Of a stretch of 64,000 nt of DNA, positions 24,766 through 33,426 are shown piece by piece (positions within the stretch are counted from its first letter, which is position 1; each line of letters begins with the position of its first letter). A model generated the notes under the pieces. The model was not told the origin of the DNA. It worked only from the letters and a program-made list of their open reading frames with translations, and did not search any database. Source of the stretch: Allopusillimonas lactea (GTDB lineage: Bacteria; Pseudomonadota; Gammaproteobacteria; Burkholderiales; Burkholderiaceae_B); NCBI RefSeq assembly GCF_021653995.1, contig NZ_JAJJOZ010000004.1, positions 186,001 to 250,000 of the forward strand, in the 5' to 3' direction. The position numbers and the translations under genes are program-made.

Positions 24766-25536
24766 ATGGACGACTACATCCTGGAGACAAAACATCTCAC
24801 GAAGGAATTTCGCGGTTTCGTTGCGGTGGACGATGTCAATCTGCAGGTTAAGCGTGGCCACATCCACGCGCTGATCGGCCCCAATGGCGCCGGCAAGACC
24901 ACCTGCTTCAACCTGCTCACCAAATTCCTCGTCCCCACCGCCGGCCATATTTATTTCGACGGAAAGGAGATCACCCACCAGGCGCCGGCGCAGATCGCCC
25001 GTCAAGGCATTGTCCGCTCGTTCCAGATTTCCGCAGTGTTTCCCCAGCTCACCGTGCTCGAGAACGTGCGTGTGGGCCTGCAGCGCGCCACGGGGACATC
25101 CTTTCATTTCTGGCGCAGCGACAAGCTGCTGCGCACACTGAATGGCCGCGCACAAGAACTCCTCGAAGAGGTCGACCTGGGCAAGTTCAGCAATGAAATC
25201 ACCGTCAACCTGCCCTATGGCCGCAAGCGCGCCCTCGAGATAGCCACCACGCTGGCGATGGAGCCCGCGCTTATGCTGCTGGACGAGCCCACGCAGGGCA
25301 TGGGCCACGAAGACGTCGACCGCGTCACTCAGTTGATCAAGAAGGTCAGCGCGGGCCGCACCATTCTGATGGTCGAACACAACATGAACGTGGTAGCGCG
25401 CATCGCCGACCGCATCACCGTGCTTGCGCGAGGCTCAGTGCTCGCGGAAGGCCCGTATCAGGAAGTTTCACGCAATGCTCAGGTCATGGAGGCCTATATG
25501 GGCACCAGTGCCGGCGAACTCGAGGGAGCACACTGA
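24766..25536 (+). CDS. branched-chain amino acid-type ABC transporter ATP-binding protein (LivG-like)
   Basis: 256 residues. Walker A GPNGAGKTT, Q-loop RSFQISAVFPQLTV, a degenerate signature LPYGRKRALEIA, Walker B LMLLDEPTQGM and switch EHNMNVV. The YGxxR-type signature is normal for LivG-class ATPases. It energises uptake of amino acids or related carboxylates by the HAAT-family transporter encoded here. It is the first gene of the operon livG-livF-SBP-livH-livM; its TGA overlaps the livF ATG by one base. Substrate unknown. Confidence 0.92.
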   Translation: MDDYILETKHLTKEFRGFVAVDDVNLQVKRGHIHALIGPNGAGKTTCFNLLTKFLVPTAGHIYFDGKEITHQAPAQIARQGIVRSFQISAVFPQLTVLENVRVGLQRATGTSFHFWRSDKLLRTLNGRAQELLEEVDLGKFSNEITVNLPYGRKRALEIATTLAMEPALMLLDEPTQGMGHEDVDRVTQLIKKVSAGRTILMVEHNMNVVARIADRITVLARGSVLAEGPYQEVSRNAQVMEAYMGTSAGELEGAH

Positions 25537-26249
25537 TGACGACACGCGCACTCGACATCAAAGACCTTAACGCCTGGTACGGCGAATCGCATGTACTGCA
25601 CGGCATCACGCTGCACGTCGACAAGGGCGAAGTGGTAACCCTACTGGGGCGCAACGGATCGGGCCGCACCACCACGCTGCGTGCCATCCTGGGTTTGACC
25701 AGCGAGCGCAGCGGCTCGGTACGCATACAGGGCACCGAATCCATTGACCTGCCTACATACCGCATCGCGCACCTGGGGATCGGCTACTGCCCTGAAGAAC
25801 GCGGTATTTTTGCCGGCCTCACATGCGAAGAAAACCTGCTGTTGCCACCCGTGGTCGGCGACACGCTGGGCGGAGGCATGTCGCTCGCCGAAATCTACGC
25901 CATGTTCCCCAATCTGCATGAGCGCAGGCATTCACCAGGCACCCGGCTCTCGGGTGGAGAGCAGCAAATGCTGGCCGTCGCGCGCATACTGCGTACCGGC
26001 GCAAACCTGCTGCTGCTCGACGAAATTTCCGAAGGCCTCGCACCCGTGATCGTGCAGGCACTGGCGCGGATGATCTCCGCCCTGAAGGAAAAAGGCTACA
26101 CCATCGTGATGGTCGAACAGAACTTCCGCTTCGCGGCGCCGCTGGCGGACAGATTCTACGTCATCGAACATGGTCAGGTGGTCGAAGAAATCGCCGCCGC
26201 CGAACTCGAATCCAAACAGGATACCCTCAATACGTTGCTGGGCGTATAA
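25536..26249 (+). CDS. branched-chain amino acid-type ABC transporter ATP-binding protein (LivF-like) with Arg in Walker A
   Basis: 237 residues. The family motifs are present (LSGGEQQMLAVARIL, LLLLDEISEGLAP, VEQNFRFA), but Walker A reads GRNGSGRTTT (residues 38-47), with Arg44 where Lys is expected. Asp is followed by Glu as normal in Walker B (LLDEIS). Lysine-to-arginine changes at this position usually weaken nucleotide binding, though the paired LivG site is intact and may carry turnover. Translationally coupled to livG by a TGATG overlap. Confidence 0.92.
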   Translation: MTTRALDIKDLNAWYGESHVLHGITLHVDKGEVVTLLGRNGSGRTTTLRAILGLTSERSGSVRIQGTESIDLPTYRIAHLGIGYCPEERGIFAGLTCEENLLLPPVVGDTLGGGMSLAEIYAMFPNLHERRHSPGTRLSGGEQQMLAVARILRTGANLLLLDEISEGLAPVIVQALARMISALKEKGYTIVMVEQNFRFAAPLADRFYVIEHGQVVEEIAAAELESKQDTLNTLLGV

Positions 26250-26303
26250 ACCTGGCGCGGCCATACCGGCCGGCCGGGCATCACAAAAACAGGAGATATA
26301 CCC

Positions 26304-27518
26304 ATGAAATTGCGCTCCCTCCCCGCTGCCTTTGCACTTGCAGGCCTTACTCTGTCAGCGCCAGGCCTGGCGGCAGGCATTTCCGATGACGTGATCCGCA
26401 TCGGTTTCATTACCGATATGTCCAGCGTGTACTCTGACATCGATGGTCCGGGCGGGGTTGAAGCCATCAAGATGGCCATTGCCGATGCCGGCGGCGCCAT
26501 CGACGGCAAAAAGATCGAGCTGCTGGTCGCTGATCACCAGAACAAGGCCGACATTGCCTCGTCGCGGGCCCGCGAATGGTTCGACGAGCAAAAACTCGAC
26601 ATGCTGCTCGGCGGCACCAACTCCGCCACTTCCCTGGCCATGGCCCAGGTGGCGAAGGAGAAGCAAAAGCCCTTCCTTGCCATTGGTGCAGGCTCATCCA
26701 ACCTTACCAATTCGCAATGCAGCCCCTACACCATCCACTATGCTTATGACACTGTCGCACTGGCGCGCGGCACCGGCTCGGCGGTGGTGAAGAATGGCGG
26801 CAAATCCTGGTTTTTCCTGACGGCTGACTATGCCTTCGGCCACTCCCTCGAGCGCGATACCGCCGCCGTGGTCAAGAAAGCCGGCGGCGACGTAAAGGGC
26901 CAAGTGCGCGTGCCACTGGGCACATCCGACTTCTCCTCCTTCATGCTGCAGGCGCAGTCCTCGGGTGCCAAGATCCTCGGGCTGGCCAACGCTGGCGGGG
27001 ACTTCGTCAACTCCGTCAAAGCCGCCAAAGAATTCGGCGTCACGCAAAGCATGAGCCTGGCTGGCCTGTTGGTGTTCATCAACGACGTTCACGCGCTGGG
27101 GCTGGACACCACCCAGGGCATGTACCTCACCTCGGCCTGGTACTGGAACCAGGACGACGCATCACGCAAGTGGGCCGCCCGCTTCAAGGAAAAGGTCAAT
27201 CGCATGCCATCCTTCCTGCAGGCCGGCGACTACTCGGCCGCATCGTATTACCTCAAGGCCGTCAAGACGAGCGGCACCGATGACGCCGATACGATCATGA
27301 AGTGGATGAAGTCGAACAAAATCAACGACTTCTTCGCCCACGACGCGGCGGTGCGCGAAGATGGCCGCGTGCTCAACACCATGTACCTGATGCAGGTGAA
27401 GAAGCCATCCGAATCCAAGGGCGAGTGGGACTACTACAACGTCGTATCCAAGTTGCCCGGCGACGAGGTCTACACAACACCCGCCGAATCCACGTGCGAA
27501 ATTTTCAAGAAGAAGTGA
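26304..27518 (+). CDS. branched-chain amino acid-type ABC transporter substrate-binding protein
   Basis: 404 residues with a clear Sec signal peptide (KLRSLPAAFALAGLTLSAPG, cleavage about LAAG). The periplasmic type-1 binding-protein fold follows, with VIRIGFITDMSSVYSDIDGPG at the start and MAIADAGGAIDGKKIELLVADHQ after it. The IDGPG and NGGK-type features fit the subgroup that binds aromatic or other carboxylic compounds as well as amino acids; the ligand is not known. It has an AGGAGATATACCC ribosome binding site. A strong hairpin follows the stop. Confidence 0.93.
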   Translation: MKLRSLPAAFALAGLTLSAPGLAAGISDDVIRIGFITDMSSVYSDIDGPGGVEAIKMAIADAGGAIDGKKIELLVADHQNKADIASSRAREWFDEQKLDMLLGGTNSATSLAMAQVAKEKQKPFLAIGAGSSNLTNSQCSPYTIHYAYDTVALARGTGSAVVKNGGKSWFFLTADYAFGHSLERDTAAVVKKAGGDVKGQVRVPLGTSDFSSFMLQAQSSGAKILGLANAGGDFVNSVKAAKEFGVTQSMSLAGLLVFINDVHALGLDTTQGMYLTSAWYWNQDDASRKWAARFKEKVNRMPSFLQAGDYSAASYYLKAVKTSGTDDADTIMKWMKSNKINDFFAHDAAVREDGRVLNTMYLMQVKKPSESKGEWDYYNVVSKLPGDEVYTTPAESTCEIFKKK

Positions 27519-27525
27519 TGCCGGC

Positions 27526-27547
27526 CGGGGCGGGGCTGCCCGCCCCG
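27526..27547 (+). repeat. intergenic hairpin between SBP and livH (left liv operon)
   Basis: CGGGGCGGG (27526-27534) pairs with CCCGCCCCG (27539-27547) around GCTG, and flanking CCGGC/GCCGG can extend it. There is no T-run, so it is more likely a 3'-end-stabilising or processing structure that allows more binding protein than permease to be made. Confidence 0.6.
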
Positions 27548-27593
27548 CTCCTTGCCGGATCGCACAGGATACTCTCTTGGATAACGTGACTTT

Positions 27594-28481
27594 ATGACTT
27601 CACTATTCGGCGTTCCCGTCCAGGCGCTGCTTGGGCAACTGCTGCTTGGGCTGGTCAATGGCTCTTTCTACGCGGTACTTTCCCTCGGTCTGGCCGTTAT
27701 CTTCGGCCTCCTGAACATCATCAATTTCGCGCACGGCGCCCTCTATATGCTGGGCGCCTTCGTGGCATGGATGGGCCTGCAGTACCTCGGCCTCAATTAC
27801 TGGGTCATGCTGATCGTGGCGCCTATCATTGTTGGCCTGTTCGGCATCATTCTCGAGCGCCTCCTGATTCGCCACCTCTACAAGCTCGATCACCTTTATG
27901 GGCTGCTGCTCACCTTCGGGCTGACGCTGCTCATCGAAGGGCTGTTCCGCAGCCTATACGGCGTGTCAGGGCAACCCTATGCAACGCCCGCATTACTGCA
28001 GGGCGGTGTCAACCTCGGCTTCATGTATTTGCCCGTCTATCGCGGCTGGGTCGTCGTGGCCTCGGTCCTGATCTGCCTGATGACTTGGTTTGTCATCGAA
28101 AAAACGCGGCTAGGCGCGCTGTTGCGGGCCGGCACCGAGAACCCCAAACTCGTCGAGGCCTTCGGTGTCAATGTGCCGCTGCTGGTCACCCTGACCTATG
28201 GCTTCGGCGTCGCCCTCGCCGGTTTCGCTGGCGTACTGGCGGCCCCCATCATGCAAGTGTCGCCGCTGATGGGCTCCAACCTCATCATTGTGGTGTTCGC
28301 GGTGGTCGTTATCGGCGGCATGGGCTCCATCATGGGCTCCATCCTCACCGGCTTGGGCCTGGGCATCATCGAAGGCTTCACCAAGGTCTTCTGGCCCGAG
28401 GCCTCCAATACCGTCGTGTTCATCATCATGGTCATCGTGCTGCTGCTGCGCCCCGCGGGCCTGTTTGGAAAAGAGAAATGA
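27594..28481 (+). CDS. branched-chain amino acid-type ABC transporter permease (LivH-like)
   Basis: 295 residues, a membrane protein with about eight helices. The family-typical GLVNGSFYAVLSLGLAVIFG and INFAHGALYMLGAF are at the start, and the conserved RAGTENPKLVEAFGVN cytoplasmic segment is the ATPase contact region. It ends in RPAGLFGKE, as LivH proteins do. It forms the pore with the LivM-like partner; its stop overlaps that gene's start (ATGA). Confidence 0.93.
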   Translation: MTSLFGVPVQALLGQLLLGLVNGSFYAVLSLGLAVIFGLLNIINFAHGALYMLGAFVAWMGLQYLGLNYWVMLIVAPIIVGLFGIILERLLIRHLYKLDHLYGLLLTFGLTLLIEGLFRSLYGVSGQPYATPALLQGGVNLGFMYLPVYRGWVVVASVLICLMTWFVIEKTRLGALLRAGTENPKLVEAFGVNVPLLVTLTYGFGVALAGFAGVLAAPIMQVSPLMGSNLIIVVFAVVVIGGMGSIMGSILTGLGLGIIEGFTKVFWPEASNTVVFIIMVIVLLLRPAGLFGKEK

Positions 28482-29461
28482 ATCGCGAACTGATCGCTTA
28501 CCTTGCCGCCGCCATTATCATCGCCCTGCTGCCGATGGCAGGCGCTTATCCCATTTTCGTCATGAAGGTGATGTGCTATGCGCTTTTTGCCTGCGCCTTC
28601 AACCTCTTGCTCGGGTTCACTGGTTTGCTTTCCTTCGGACATGCCGCCTTTCTCGGCGGCGCCGCCTATGCCACCGGCCACGCGCTGGCGGTATGGGGCT
28701 GGTCCACGCCAGTAGGGCTGTTGTTCGGCACCGTCGTCGCAGCGGCCATGGGCCTGGTCATGGGCGGGCTTGCCATCCGCCGCAGCGGCATCTACTTCGC
28801 CATGATCACGCTGGCCATGGCTCAGATGGTGTTCTTCTTCTTCCTGCAGGCGCCCTTCACGCATGGCGAAGACGGCCTGCAAGGGATACCACGCGGCACC
28901 TTCTTCGGGCTTGATCTTTCCGACGACCTGAACCTCTACTACGTGGTGATGGGGATCTTCTTCTTTGGCTACTTCGTCTGCTGGCGCGCCATCAACTCGC
29001 CTTTCGGTCAAGTGCTCAAGGCCTTGCGAGAGAACGAGCCGCGCGCTATCTCGCTGGGCTACAACGTCGATCGGTTCAAGCTGCTGGCCTTCGTCCTGTC
29101 GGCGGCGCTGGCGGGCCTGGCGGGCGCCACCAAGTCGCTGGTGTTTGTGTCCGCCACACTGTCCGACGCCACTTGGCAGATGTCCGGCATGGTGATTCTG
29201 ATGACGCTGATCGGTGGTCTGGGCACATTCGTGGGCCCCGTGCTGGGTGCGTGCATCGTGGTCATTCTGGAAAACAAAGTCGGCGAGTTCGGCCGTTTCC
29301 TGGCCCAAAGCACCGGACAAGAATGGTTCCGTTCGCTGGGCGAATCGGTCACGATTGTGATCGGCCTGATCTTCGTGTTGTCCGTACTGGCCTTCCGGCG
29401 CGGCATCATTGGCGAACTGCTGCATTGGCGCCGCAGCCGCGGCGCGACCGTGCAGGGCTGA
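28478..29461 (+). CDS. branched-chain amino acid-type ABC transporter permease (LivM-like)
   Basis: 327 residues from the ATG at 28478, within the livH stop codon. The longer open frame to 27767 is only the third frame of livH. About nine or ten helices, with the LivM hallmark LLLGFTGLLSFGHAAFLGGA and the cytoplasmic VLKALRENEPRAISLGYNV loop. The gene closes the left liv operon and is followed by a bidirectional terminator. Confidence 0.93.
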   Translation: MNRELIAYLAAAIIIALLPMAGAYPIFVMKVMCYALFACAFNLLLGFTGLLSFGHAAFLGGAAYATGHALAVWGWSTPVGLLFGTVVAAAMGLVMGGLAIRRSGIYFAMITLAMAQMVFFFFLQAPFTHGEDGLQGIPRGTFFGLDLSDDLNLYYVVMGIFFFGYFVCWRAINSPFGQVLKALRENEPRAISLGYNVDRFKLLAFVLSAALAGLAGATKSLVFVSATLSDATWQMSGMVILMTLIGGLGTFVGPVLGACIVVILENKVGEFGRFLAQSTGQEWFRSLGESVTIVIGLIFVLSVLAFRRGIIGELLHWRRSRGATVQG

Positions 29462-29499
29462 TACGGCACGTCCAGGCGTGCCCCGCCACCCCCTGCACC

Positions 29500-29529
29500 A
29501 AAAAGGACGCAAAATCGTGCGTCCTTTTT
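29500..29529. terminator. bidirectional terminator shared by two convergent liv operons
   Basis: AAAAAGGACGCA (29500-29511) and TGCGTCCTTTTT (29518-29529) form a perfect 12-bp stem with A-tract before and T-tract after, so it can stop transcription from both directions. It sits 38 bases after the left operon's livM and 33 bases after the right operon's livF. Confidence 0.9.
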
Positions 29530-29562
29530 CTATGCCTTTGCCAGGCGCCCTAGGCAGCGGGG

Positions 29563-30339
29563 CTATGCCGGCACCGGCTTCCCTTTGCCCAGCCCCAGAT
29601 AACTTTCAATCACGCGCGGGTTCCCGGCAAGCTGTGCTGCAGGCCCTTCTAACACAATTTCGCCGGTTTCGAGCACGTAGCCGTAGTCGGCCACTTGCAA
29701 CGCAGCGCGGGCATTCTGCTCCACGAGCAGAATGGATACGCCGGTGCTGCGCAGGCGGGCAATGATCTGGAATATCTCTCGCACGATGCGCGGCGCCAGG
29801 CCCAGACTGGGTTCATCCAGCATCAGCAGCCGAGGCTGCGCCATCAGAGCGCGGCCCACAGCCAGCATCTGGCGCTCTCCCCCCGACAGGGTGCCGGCCT
29901 CCTGTATGCGTCGTTCACGCAGGCGCGGAAAGAGCTCGTACACGGCTTGCATCGTGTTGCGCCAGCCAGGTTTGCCGGCGCGATAGAGCCGGAATCCGCC
30001 CAACAGCAGATTGTCTTCGACCGTCATGCTGCCAAACAGCTCACGCCTTTCAGGGACCAGCGACATACCGCCCGCCACACGCCGCTCTACTTCCCAGCCC
30101 AGGATTTCGTTGCCCAGATACTGGACCGAACCGACGCTGTTTCCTGTAGCCGGCAAGGCGCCCATGATGGCGTTGAGCAGCGTAGACTTGCCCGCGCCAT
30201 TTCCACCGATGACAGTAACGATACTTCCCGGCGGTACTACGATAGCGGCCTCACTTACAGCGTTTACCTTGCCGTAGCGCACCGACAAAGCATCGACGCG
30301 CAGCAGAGGACTGCCTGCGCTGTGTGTGCGTTCGCTCAT
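29563..30339 (-). CDS. branched-chain amino acid-type ABC transporter ATP-binding protein (LivF-like)
   Basis: 258 residues with a normal Walker A (GGNGAGKSTLLNAIMG), signature LSGGERQMLAVGRALM, Walker B LLMLDEPSLGLAP and VEQNARAAL switch. Last gene of the right-hand liv operon; its ATG overlaps the stop of the fused permease-ATPase gene (ATGA). With the LivG domain of that fusion it makes the ATPase pair. Confidence 0.93.
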   Translation of the reverse strand: MSERTHSAGSPLLRVDALSVRYGKVNAVSEAAIVVPPGSIVTVIGGNGAGKSTLLNAIMGALPATGNSVGSVQYLGNEILGWEVERRVAGGMSLVPERRELFGSMTVEDNLLLGGFRLYRAGKPGWRNTMQAVYELFPRLRERRIQEAGTLSGGERQMLAVGRALMAQPRLLMLDEPSLGLAPRIVREIFQIIARLRSTGVSILLVEQNARAALQVADYGYVLETGEIVLEGPAAQLAGNPRVIESYLGLGKGKPVPA

Positions 30340-32195
30340 GACGGGCTCCCTTGCAACGCAGCGGCGACATCGCCGGGCAGATCCATCTCCAAGTCGTCAT
30401 CTATACCACCCAGATAGGCTTCCAGCACCGCCGGATTGCGCTGCACTGCATCAGGATCGCCTTCGGCGATCTTTGTACCGAAGTCCATGACGACGATATG
30501 ATCGGTCAGGTTCATCACGAAATCCATATCGTGCTCCACCAAGAGAATGCTCATGCCTTCCTGGCGCAACTGATCGAGCACTGCGGCCAGATTCCGCTTT
30601 TCTTTATAGCGCAGGCCCGCGGCAGGTTCGTCCAGCAGCAGCAGCACTGGATCCGCGGCCAGCGCGCGGGCGATTTCGACGATGCGCTGTTGGCCGAGCG
30701 CCAGATTGCCGGCCTGTTCATAGAGGTAATCACCCAGCCCGACCCGCTGCAATTGGCGCGCGGCCTCATGCAAGAGCTCCGCTTCCGGGCGCCGATCGGC
30801 TCGCAACAGCGCCGGCAGCACACCGACCCGGCTGCGCAGGTGCGCACCCAGCGCAACGTTTTCAAGCACTGTCATGCCCGGCAGCAATTGCACGTGCTGA
30901 AAGGTGCGCCCCACGCCAAGGCTGGCAATCGAGCGGGCGTTGAGCTTTTCAAGCCGCTGGCCGCGAAAGTTGACCTTGCCGCGTGTGGCGGGCAACACCC
31001 CTGAAATAAGGTTGAAAGTAGTGCTCTTGCCCGCGCCGTTGGGGCCGATCAGGCCCATGATTTCCCCCGCCTTGAGCGTAAAGCTGATGTCGTTCACAGC
31101 CACCAGGCCACCGAACTCCTTGCGTACGGCGTCGACCTCCAGCACGGTAGTGCCCTTCTCAGGGCGTGGACGCAGTGCAAGCAATGGCGCGGCCGGCGGC
31201 GCGGGCAGACGGCGCGCATCGGCCGTGCCGGCCACCGACGACCACCACGACGCGAGCAACGGCCATACACCGTGCCGCGCATACTGCAGCACCAGAATCA
31301 TCAGTACACCAAAGACGATCAGCTCGAAATTGGCAGTGGTATCCAACAGTTTGGGCAGCACGTTCTGCAACTGATCCTTGAGGGTGAGGATCAGGCCTGA
31401 ACCCAACACCGCCCCCCAGACGCTGCCCGCGCCGCCCACCACCGCCATGAAGAGATATTCAATGCTGTAGTTCAACCCGAACGGACTGGGGCTGACCGCG
31501 CGCTGCATATGCGCATACAACCAGCCCGACAGGCTGGCCAGCAGCGCCGCATACACAAACACGATGACCTTGTACGACGCCATATTGATGCCGAACGACT
31601 CGGCCATGCCACTGGTTCCGCGCAGCGCACGGATCGCGCGGCCTGGCCGCGAATCGAGCAAATTGCGCGTGGCCCACAGTGCCAACAGCACGCACAGCCA
31701 GATCAAATAGTAGATATGTCGACCCCGCGCGAGCGAGAGGCCAAAGATCTCAATGGGCACGATACCGGCGATGCCGTCGTACTGCCCCAGGAAGGCGAGG
31801 TTACCGAAGAGGTAGTACAGCGCCAGCGACCAGGCAATCGTACCCAGCGGCAGATAGTGGCCAGACAGGCGCAGCGTGATCGCGCCCAGCAGGTAGGCGA
31901 CGACGAAAGTGACGGCCAAGCCCGCCAGCAGCCCGAGCCAGGGCGACATGCCCATGGCGGTGGTGAGCCAAGCCGACGAATATGCGCCGATACCGACGAA
32001 TGCGGCCTGGCCGAAAGAGGTGAGCCCGCTGACGCCGGTAAGTACGACCAGGCCGAGCACGACCAGGCTTGCCAGGCCGATGTAATTGAGATGCGTGATC
32101 CAGAACGCGGGCGTCGCAGGGAACAGTGGCAAGGCTGCCAACACCACGATGACGGCCGCAAGCAGAAGACGATTGGCGGTGCGAGTACGGGTCAT
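30336..32195 (-). CDS. fused LivM permease - LivG ATPase of a branched-chain amino acid-type ABC transporter
   Basis: 619 residues from the ATG at 32195, chosen because GAGGAG precedes it at normal spacing. Residues about 1-320 are a LivM-type permease (GVSGLTSFGQAAFVGIGAYS; RAIRALRGTSGMAESFGINM). After a linker with PAPPAAPLLALRPRPEKG, residues about 350-600 are a complete LivG-type ATPase (Walker A GPNGAGKSTTFNLISG, LALGQQRIVEIARAL, LLLDEPAAGLR, VEHDMDFVMNL). Fusing pore and ATPase fixes their stoichiometry. Such fusions occur in other betaproteobacterial HAAT systems. Its Shine-Dalgarno overlaps the livH stop codon. Confidence 0.93.
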   Translation of the reverse strand: MTRTRTANRLLLAAVIVVLAALPLFPATPAFWITHLNYIGLASLVVLGLVVLTGVSGLTSFGQAAFVGIGAYSSAWLTTAMGMSPWLGLLAGLAVTFVVAYLLGAITLRLSGHYLPLGTIAWSLALYYLFGNLAFLGQYDGIAGIVPIEIFGLSLARGRHIYYLIWLCVLLALWATRNLLDSRPGRAIRALRGTSGMAESFGINMASYKVIVFVYAALLASLSGWLYAHMQRAVSPSPFGLNYSIEYLFMAVVGGAGSVWGAVLGSGLILTLKDQLQNVLPKLLDTTANFELIVFGVLMILVLQYARHGVWPLLASWWSSVAGTADARRLPAPPAAPLLALRPRPEKGTTVLEVDAVRKEFGGLVAVNDISFTLKAGEIMGLIGPNGAGKSTTFNLISGVLPATRGKVNFRGQRLEKLNARSIASLGVGRTFQHVQLLPGMTVLENVALGAHLRSRVGVLPALLRADRRPEAELLHEAARQLQRVGLGDYLYEQAGNLALGQQRIVEIARALAADPVLLLLDEPAAGLRYKEKRNLAAVLDQLRQEGMSILLVEHDMDFVMNLTDHIVVMDFGTKIAEGDPDAVQRNPAVLEAYLGGIDDDLEMDLPGDVAAALQGSPS

Positions 32196-32199
32196 GGCA

Positions 32200-33237
32200 T
32201 CACTCCTCATCGTCGGTGGAATGCACACCAAAAGAGCGCCACAACAGCACCGGAATGATCAGTGTGAAGACAATCACTTCTTTGTAGGCACTAGCCCAGA
32301 ACGAGGCAAATGCTTCAAGGATGCCGACAAACAGCGCGCCGCCAGCTGCCAGGGGATAGCTGACCAGGCCACCGAAAATGGCCGCCACAAAGCCTTTGAG
32401 GCCAATCAGAAAGCCAGTATCGTAGTAAATGGTCGTGACCGGTGCGATCAGCATGCCTGACAATGCACCGATGGCGGCCGCGAGCGTAAAGGTAAGGCTG
32501 CCCGACATATTCGTGCTGATGCCCACCAGCCGCGCACCACGCCGATTCACGGCTGTGGCGCGCAGCGCGCGGCCATAAAGCGTTTTGCCGAAAAACAGCC
32601 AGAGCGCCACGATGAGCGCCGCGCAGGTGCCCAGCACGAAGAAGGTTTGTGCAGTCCAGTTCACCGGGCCCAGTTGCACATTGCCTTCCATGAAAGGCGG
32701 CGTGCGCCAACCTTCGGCACCGAAAAAGACCAGCGCCAGCCCGGTGAGCGCGAAGTGCACCGCCACCGAAATGATCAGCAGCACTAACACACTGGCTTCA
32801 GCCACCGGCTGGTAGACCAGACGATAAATCATCGGCCCCATCGGGATCACCAGCACCAGCGAGAACAAGACATTGAGCCAGAGGGGTGTGCCCTTGGCCA
32901 CCACAAATGGAGCGAGCGCATACAGCGCCACAGGCAGGCAAAGCGTCCACACGGCGGTGCGCCACAGGCTCCTGGCGCCGCCTCGCCGCACGGCCGCCAG
33001 CGCCTCGACGAGAAACGTAAGCGCGCCCATGAGCAATAACAGCGTTACCGTTCCAGGCGTGCGGCCATTGACCAGGTAGGCGAGCGTGAGCGCCCCGAAT
33101 GCAACGAATTCGCCCTGGGGGATGAATATGACGCGGGTAACCACAAACACCAGCACCAGCGCCAGCCCCAACAGGGCATAGATGGCGCCGTTCATGACGC
33201 CATCCTGTAGAAGGATAAGTATTATTGTCAGGTTCAT
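32200..33237 (-). CDS. branched-chain amino acid-type ABC transporter permease (LivH-like)
   Basis: 345 residues from the ATG at 33237 (MNLTIILILLQDGVMNGAIY). This is longer than the usual 290 or so because of an extra loop and helix pair near residues 60-115 (LLMGALTFLVEALAAVRRGG to VALYALAPFVVAKG). The conserved core is present: VTRVIFIPQGEFVAFGALT, RATAVNRRGARLVGIS and AAIFGGLVSYPLAAGGALFVG. Part of the right-hand operon livK-livH-livMG-livF. Confidence 0.92.
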   Translation of the reverse strand: MNLTIILILLQDGVMNGAIYALLGLALVLVFVVTRVIFIPQGEFVAFGALTLAYLVNGRTPGTVTLLLLMGALTFLVEALAAVRRGGARSLWRTAVWTLCLPVALYALAPFVVAKGTPLWLNVLFSLVLVIPMGPMIYRLVYQPVAEASVLVLLIISVAVHFALTGLALVFFGAEGWRTPPFMEGNVQLGPVNWTAQTFFVLGTCAALIVALWLFFGKTLYGRALRATAVNRRGARLVGISTNMSGSLTFTLAAAIGALSGMLIAPVTTIYYDTGFLIGLKGFVAAIFGGLVSYPLAAGGALFVGILEAFASFWASAYKEVIVFTLIIPVLLWRSFGVHSTDDEE

Positions 33238-33310
33238 CGAGAACTGCTCTTTGCTTCCAAGCCGGCCCTGCGCATGCCCATCAGCGCACGGGTACTGCAT
33301 CGCGGGCGCG

Positions 33311-33335
33311 AAAAACCGGCCCTCGGGGCCGGTTT
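33311..33335 (-). terminator. terminator-like hairpin between livK and livH (right liv operon)
   Basis: On the minus strand AAACCGGCCC (33335-33326) pairs with GGGCCGGTTT (33322-33313) around CGA and runs into a short U-tract. As livK and livH are in one operon, this should act as an attenuator giving excess binding protein. Confidence 0.65.
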
Positions 33336-33383
33336 CCGGCATGCCGCCATGTCCGGTATGCCTGCCATTAGATCATGAGATCC

Positions 33384-33416
33384 GCGAGCACACGCGGAAA
33401 ACCCGCGTGGGCTCGC
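33384..33416 (-). repeat. long stem-loop just after livK
   Basis: GCGAGCACACGCGG (33384-33397) matches the reverse complement of CCGCGTGGGCTCGC (33403-33416) at 13 of 14 positions, 10 bases after the livK stop. Without a T-run it most likely protects the livK mRNA 3' end. Confidence 0.6.
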
Positions 33417-33426
33417 ACACGCCGCA

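Noticed and set aside
27767..28477. N-terminal extension of livM to 27767
   Set aside because: This part is the third frame of livH; the livM start at 28478 overlaps the livH stop, as usual for coupled genes.
28196..29512. 438-codon minus-strand frame in the left liv operon
   Set aside because: Antisense of livH/livM; His/Gln-rich product typical of a reversed membrane-protein gene.
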